Position numbers and translations under genes: made by a program | Notes under the pieces: model-generated | What the model was told of the DNA's origin: nothing | Database searches by the model: none | The model's input: only the letters and a program-made list of their open reading frames with translations | Shown here: piece by piece, positions 59,948-64,000 of the stretch | How the letters are laid out: every line of letters begins with the position of its first letter | Position numbering within the stretch: the first letter of the stretch is position 1 | NCBI GenBank assembly: GCA_947500055.1 | Contig: CANMQO010000001.1 | Span: 496,001 to 560,000, forward strand | Reading direction: 5' to 3' | DNA: 64,000 nucleotides | From: an uncultured Paracoccaceae bacterium | Lineage (GTDB): Bacteria; Pseudomonadota; Alphaproteobacteria; Rhodobacterales; Rhodobacteraceae

Positions 59948-61753
59948 TCAGACAACCACGCCGGCGCCATCTGCGGCCAACCCGACATTCTGCCGGAAAC
60001 ATTCGAAAAGCTCACGGCCCACGCCGGTGCCATTGCCGGTCAGGTCAGCAGTGGCGGGGCTGCGTGTGCTCAGGTCAACGCCGAGGACATCAATGGTGCC
60101 TTTGGTGGCATCCAGCCGCACGATATCGCCATCCTTGATCAGGCTGATCGGTCCGTGATCGGCGGCCTCGGGACAGACATGAATAGCGGAAGGTACTTTG
60201 CCGGAGGCGCCGGACATACGCCCATCGGTCACGAGGGCCACCTTCAAGCCGCGATCCTGCAAGACGGCGAGCGTCGGCGTCAGCCCGTGCAGTTCAGGCA
60301 TGCCATTGGATTTCGGGCCCTGGAACCGCACGACGATGACGGTGTCACTGGTCAGCTCACCTGCCTTGAACGCTGCTTTCACGGCGTCCTGGGTATGAAA
60401 GACGCGGGCAGGGGCCTCGATTATATGTCGTTCTTCGGCGACGGCGGATGTCTTGATCACGCCGCGCCCCAGATTGCCCGAAAGCTGAGTTAGCCCGCCA
60501 TGGGAATGGAACGGGTCGCTGGCTGGGCGCAATATCTTGTCATTCAACGTCTGGCCAGCCCCGTCGGCATAGGTGATCCGGCCATCGGTCAATTTGGGAT
60601 CTTTGGTATAAAGCTCCAACCCGTCGCCCGCGATTGTTTTGGTGTCAGGGTGGAGAAGGCCTGCATTCAGCAATTCCCCGATCATGAAGCCCAAACCACC
60701 GGCGGCGTGGAAGTGGTTCACATCCGCCAGCCCGTTGGGATAGACCTTGGCCATGAGCGGCGTGACCTCTGACAGGTCGCTGAAATCCTCCAGATCCAGA
60801 ATGATCCCGGCAGCCCGCGCCATTGCGGGCAGGTGGATCACAAGGTTAGTTGACCCGCCCGTGGCCATAAGTCCGACCAACCCGTTCACAAAGGCCCGTT
60901 CATCCAGAATGTCGCAGACCGGGCGGTAGTCATTGCCCAAAGCGGTGATTGACAAGGCCCTTTCAGTCGCAGCCGTCGTAAGGGCGTCGCGCAAGGGTGT
61001 GCCGGGGTTCACGAACGACGCGCCCGGCATATGCAGTCCCATGAACTCCATCAGCATCTGGTTGGTGTTGGCGGTCCCATAGAAGGTGCAGGTGCCGGGC
61101 CCGTGGTAAGAGGCCATTTCAGCCTCCATCAGCTTGTCACGCCCCACTTCGCCAGTGGCGAATTGCTGGCGCACCTTGGCCTTCTGGTCGTTGGGCAGGC
61201 CGGATGTCATTGGGCCGGCGGGGATAAAGATGCCGGGGATATAGCCGAATGTGGCCGCGGCAATGACCAGCCCGGGCACGATCTTGTCGCAGACGCCCAG
61301 ATAGACCGATGCGTCAAAGACGTTATGGGACAGACCAACCCCCGCGGCGAGCGCAATCACATCGCGCGAGAAGAGGGACAACTCCATGCCGGTCTGGCCT
61401 TGGGTCACACCGTCACACATGGCAGGCACCCCGCCTGCAACTTGTGCGGTTCCACCTGCAGCGCGGGCAGCAGCCCGGATCAGATCGGGATAACGTTCAA
61501 AAGGCTGATGGGCTGACAGCATGTCATTATACGCCGTGACAATGCCGATATTGGGTGTCGGTCCGTCTATCAATGCGTTCTTATCGTCCCCCATGGCTGC
61601 ATAGGCGTGGGCCTGATTGCCACAGGTCAGATGCGCCCTGCGCGGCCCTTCGGCAGCGGCTCTTGCCATGGTATCAAGATATTTGCGCCGTGGGCCTTCG
61701 GACCGGGCCCGAATGCGGTCAGTGACTGCGGCGATTGTGGGGTGAATTGGCAT
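59948..61753 (-). CDS. edd: phosphogluconate dehydratase
   Basis: Edd removes water from 6-phosphogluconate to give KDPG, using an iron-sulfur cluster. The 601-residue protein has [40 protein letters not shown] and [20 protein letters not shown], holding the cluster cysteines, and the C-terminal [26 protein letters not shown] in pieces. ATG at 61753 follows GAGGA; the upstream in-frame extension is not conserved. A LacI-type palindrome lies 55 bases upstream, so the operon is likely sugar-regulated. Confidence 0.96.
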   Translation of the reverse strand: MPIHPTIAAVTDRIRARSEGPRRKYLDTMARAAAEGPRRAHLTCGNQAHAYAAMGDDKNALIDGPTPNIGIVTAYNDMLSAHQPFERYPDLIRAAARAAGGTAQVAGGVPAMCDGVTQGQTGMELSLFSRDVIALAAGVGLSHNVFDASVYLGVCDKIVPGLVIAAATFGYIPGIFIPAGPMTSGLPNDQKAKVRQQFATGEVGRDKLMEAEMASYHGPGTCTFYGTANTNQMLMEFMGLHMPGASFVNPGTPLRDALTTAATERALSITALGNDYRPVCDILDERAFVNGLVGLMATGGSTNLVIHLPAMARAAGIILDLEDFSDLSEVTPLMAKVYPNGLADVNHFHAAGGLGFMIGELLNAGLLHPDTKTIAGDGLELYTKDPKLTDGRITYADGAGQTLNDKILRPASDPFHSHGGLTQLSGNLGRGVIKTSAVAEERHIIEAPARVFHTQDAVKAAFKAGELTSDTVIVVRFQGPKSNGMPELHGLTPTLAVLQDRGLKVALVTDGRMSGASGKVPSAIHVCPEAADHGPISLIKDGDIVRLDATKGTIDVLGVDLSTRSPATADLTGNGTGVGRELFECFRQNVGLAADGAGVVV

Positions 61754-61807
61754 CGAAATCCTCTGGCGACAGGCGTGATCACTTTCGCGGGCATGATAAC
61801 ATGGACC

Positions 61808-61819
61808 GTTAGCGCTAAC
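61808..61819. promoter_or_regulatory. LacI-type palindrome upstream of edd
   Basis: GTTAGCGCTAAC is a perfect 12-base palindrome with central CG, the usual form of LacI/GalR-family operators. It lies 55 bases before the edd start and 115 bases before the divergent lipoprotein gene. Confidence 0.65.
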
Positions 61820-61933
61820 AAGCGCCGCTTGATCCCTTTGAGGCAATCAAGATAGTTTTAAATCAATTGCCATAATCGTGCCATTGACCGCTGGTATCGG
61901 GTCAAATCTGGGACGTGTTTCTTGAGGTTACCA

Positions 61934-62494
61934 ATGTTATTGAGAAAATTCTTGGCAACAGTTGTTGTTCTGCTTGGCCTTGTGGCCTGTAGCGGTGACC
62001 AAACCGGAGTGAGTAGCACCGCGCCGGATGGTGTGATCCGATCCTATCAACTGGCCGACATGACTTTCGCGGCCACACCCGATCTGGAGGTGTCTGAGGA
62101 GGAAGGGTTTTACCCATGGGCGGATGTTGTTTGGCGTGGCGATCGCAGGGGCGACCGCCTGCAACAGATTGGCGCCATGTTTGAAACCGCCTTTGCGCGC
62201 AACAAACAGGTGCAGCGCGGGAACCAGCGTGTTGTCGTGGATGTTCAACTCGTCCGATTTCACGGGGTAACAAATAAGACCCGCTATACGGTCGGCGGGG
62301 TCTATAACATCATCTTCCTCATGACGGTGCGCGATGCAGCAAGCGGTGCGGTGATTGAACCTGTGCGGCGGGTCACGGCCAATCTGGATGCCCCCGGCGG
62401 ATCAGAGGCGGTGAGATTGGAGCAGAGCGGCCAGACACAGAAGGTGCGCGTTGTTGATTTCCTGACGCGTGTGTTGCGTGATGAGCTTTCCTGA
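61934..62494 (+). CDS. exported lipoprotein (DUF6778-like)
   Basis: The 186-residue protein has a lipoprotein signal (MLLRKFLATVVVLLGLVACSG, lipobox LVAC), so it is anchored in a membrane by its N-terminal Cys. The rest is soluble, with SYQLADMTFAATPDLEVSEEE and NKTRYTVGGVYNIIFLMTVRD. I recall this fold as a Rhodobacteraceae lipoprotein family (DUF6778). ATG at 61934 follows GAGG. No partner is evident. Confidence 0.8.
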   Translation: MLLRKFLATVVVLLGLVACSGDQTGVSSTAPDGVIRSYQLADMTFAATPDLEVSEEEGFYPWADVVWRGDRRGDRLQQIGAMFETAFARNKQVQRGNQRVVVDVQLVRFHGVTNKTRYTVGGVYNIIFLMTVRDAASGAVIEPVRRVTANLDAPGGSEAVRLEQSGQTQKVRVVDFLTRVLRDELS

Positions 62495-62538
62495 TCCAAC
62501 GCCTTTTCACCTTGGGTGAATGCAGGTAAGGGGGCGGC

Positions 62539-63747
62539 ATGAATAGCCCAGCCTCCTCCGCAAACCCCGCAACCGTCAGATTGACCCCAAAGGCAGAAGT
62601 GCGTGCAATCCGCCATGGCTTTCCCTGGGTCTATGCCAATGAACTTGTGACCGATCGGCGCACGCGTGCGTTGGCCCCCGGTACAATTGCCATTCTCGAA
62701 GATAGTGCGGGTCAACCCTTGGGGATCGTTGCGGTCAATCCGGCATCCAAGATTATCTGCCGCATGTTGGACCGTGATCCGGCGGCCATTATCGATCAAT
62801 CCTGGTTTGCGACCCGCATTGCGCGGGCGCTGGCGCATCGCGGGCGTCTTTATGCTGCGCCGTTCTATCGGCTCATCCATGCAGAGGCCGATGGTCTGCC
62901 TGGGGTGATCATCGATCGGTTCGATGATGTGGCCGTGATCCAGCCGAATGCGGCATGGGCCGATACGCTACTGGCACCGCTGGTTGCGGCACTGGTTGAG
63001 GTGACGGGCGTTAGAACCGTCATTGCGAACGGTACCGGTAGGGCACGTGGACTGGAAGGGCTGGAAGAGGTCATGGATGTGCCCCACGGCACCGCCCCCG
63101 ATGCGCCTATTCCTGTCCCGATGAATGGCGCCACATACCTGGCTGACGTCATGGGCGGGCAAAAGACCGGCCTGTTTTTTGATCAGCGCGAAAACCATGC
63201 ATTCGCGGCGCGTCTGGCGGAGGGCGGGCGGGTGCTTGATATGTTCTCCCATGTGGGCGGTTTTGGTCTGGCGGCGTTGGCCGGCGGGGCACAGTCGGTC
63301 CTGGCTGTTGACGGATCGCAACCAGCGTTGGAGCTGGCTGCACAAGGGGCGGAACAGATGGGTCTGTCGGATCGGTTGACTGTGCGCAAGGGCGATGCCT
63401 TTGCCCAACTGACGGCATTATCCGAAGAGGGCGCGACATTTGATCTGGTGATCTGTGACCCGCCGGCCTTCGCACCTTCACGGCAGGCATTGGATGCAGG
63501 ATTGCGTGCCTATGAACGGGTCGCCCGTCTTGCAGCCCCACTGGTGGCAGAGGGCGGTTATCTGGTTCTGTGTTCCTGTTCGCATGCGGCGGATCTGGCG
63601 AAATTCCGCAACGCCTGCTCGCGCGGCATCGGACGTGGCGGCAGGCGCGGGCAAATCATTCACACCGGATTTGCCGGACCGGACCACCCATTGATGCCGC
63701 ATCTGGCCGAAAGCGGGTATCTGAAGGCCGTGTTCTACCGCCTATGA
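62539..63747 (+). CDS. RSP_2647-like 23S rRNA methyltransferase (PUA plus SAM domain)
   Basis: The 402-residue enzyme is of the RlmI type: an N-terminal PUA domain (VRLTPKAEVRAIRHGFPWVYANEL, in pieces) and a C-terminal SAM-dependent methyltransferase with GGQKTGLFFDQRENH, VLDMFSHVGGFGLAALAGGA, and the catalytic DPPAFAPS. It probably makes a 5-methylcytidine in 23S rRNA, although the target base cannot be read. Its stop overlaps the start of the PIN gene (ATGA), the RSP_2647/RSP_2648 pair of Rhodobacteraceae. Confidence 0.92.
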   Translation: MNSPASSANPATVRLTPKAEVRAIRHGFPWVYANELVTDRRTRALAPGTIAILEDSAGQPLGIVAVNPASKIICRMLDRDPAAIIDQSWFATRIARALAHRGRLYAAPFYRLIHAEADGLPGVIIDRFDDVAVIQPNAAWADTLLAPLVAALVEVTGVRTVIANGTGRARGLEGLEEVMDVPHGTAPDAPIPVPMNGATYLADVMGGQKTGLFFDQRENHAFAARLAEGGRVLDMFSHVGGFGLAALAGGAQSVLAVDGSQPALELAAQGAEQMGLSDRLTVRKGDAFAQLTALSEEGATFDLVICDPPAFAPSRQALDAGLRAYERVARLAAPLVAEGGYLVLCSCSHAADLAKFRNACSRGIGRGGRRGQIIHTGFAGPDHPLMPHLAESGYLKAVFYRL

Positions 63748-64000
63748 GAGTGCTGATCGACGCATGCGTGCTTTATCCCACCGTGATGCGCGAGGTGGTA
63801 CTGGGTTGCGCGCGGGAGGGGTTGTTTGAGGCGCGCTGGTCTGATCGGATACTTGAGGAATGGGCGCGTGCAGCGGCCAAGCTGGGACCGGAGCAAGCAT
63901 TGCTGGCCCGGGGGGAGATCGCCGCACTGGGCGCGGCATTCCCCGATGCGATTGTACCGGACCATCAAGGATTGCGGGCGCGGCTATGGTTGCCCGACCC
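63744..64000 (+). CDS. RSP_2648-like PIN-domain protein, cut off by window edge
   Basis: The 85 residues in view begin MRVLIDACVLYPTVMREVVL, with the first PIN-domain acid Asp6, and contain EARWSDRILEEWARA. PIN proteins are metal-dependent ribonucleases. The start overlaps the methyltransferase stop by ATGA. The remaining active-site acids lie beyond the window. The neighbouring methyltransferase supports an RNA-linked function. No antitoxin gene is seen, so it is not a typical toxin. Confidence 0.85.
   Translation, partial: MRVLIDACVLYPTVMREVVLGCAREGLFEARWSDRILEEWARAAAKLGPEQALLARGEIAALGAAFPDAIVPDHQGLRARLWLPD

Noticed and set aside
1..64000. CRISPR arrays, tRNA or rRNA genes, insertion sequences
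   Set aside because: No repeated spacer pattern, cloverleaf, rRNA core sequence or transposase was found on reading both strands by eye.

Overview
The window is a stretch of chromosome from an alphaproteobacterium of the family Rhodobacteraceae (roseobacter group). This rests on the gene content: a complete gene transfer agent (GTA) cluster next to mltG and cysE, a pyruvate dehydrogenase operon with a lipoyl-bearing E1 beta, Entner-Doudoroff genes, a TRAP transporter, and the RNA methyltransferase/PIN pair typical of this family. No rRNA, tRNA, CRISPR array, insertion sequence or integrase was seen.

Layout. 1-476: cut-off cytochrome b561. 646-6067: fatty-acid synthesis (fabD, fabG, acpP, fabF) and mltG, with one unknown exported protein on the opposite strand. 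6068-20399: a Rhodobacter capsulatus-type GTA structural cluster, in order: small and large terminase, portal, g3.5, prohead protease, capsid, adaptor, stopper, tail terminator, tail tube, g10, g10.1, tape measure, distal tail, hub, peptidase, 1307-residue tail-tip protein, plus a coupled small gene. A promoter-like sequence and an inverted repeat lie before the cluster and paired hairpins follow the capsid gene. 20480-21286: cysE. 21319-30014 (minus strand): pdhA-VOC-pdhB-pdhC, a FtsB-like divisome protein, class I aldolase, a large unknown exported protein behind a tandem palindromic operator, and pgk.

30146-36103: two cyclophilins, a DUF3179 protein, an EamA exporter, selO with a nucleoside hydrolase, and an EF-hand protein. 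36216-40070: ilvN, a GT87-like membrane protein and ilvB, with a short leader peptide rich in Val/Leu/Ile followed by an intrinsic terminator, which looks like an attenuator. 40271-43235: membrane protein, fatty acid desaturase, YghU-type GST. 43404-51460: a LysM/solute-binding fusion, then a two-component system divergent from a TakP-like TRAP transporter with unusually long permease subunits. 51498-59251: MHYT-GGDEF-EAL protein, Bpt aminoacyltransferase behind two exact CtrA-type boxes, two DUF2852 paralogues, YbaK, glnE and a coupled small gene. 59266-64000: eda, edd, a lipoprotein, the RNA methyltransferase and a cut-off PIN protein.

The most notable system is the GTA: every structural gene is present in reading frame, with many start/stop overlaps, so it looks functional. 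The candidates that look least described are regulatory: the ilvB leader, the two CtrA boxes before bpt, the tandem operator before the 536-residue exported protein, the palindromes before pdhA, the TRAP operon and edd, and the hairpins inside the GTA operon. Starts were chosen by Shine-Dalgarno position where several were possible; no database search was available.
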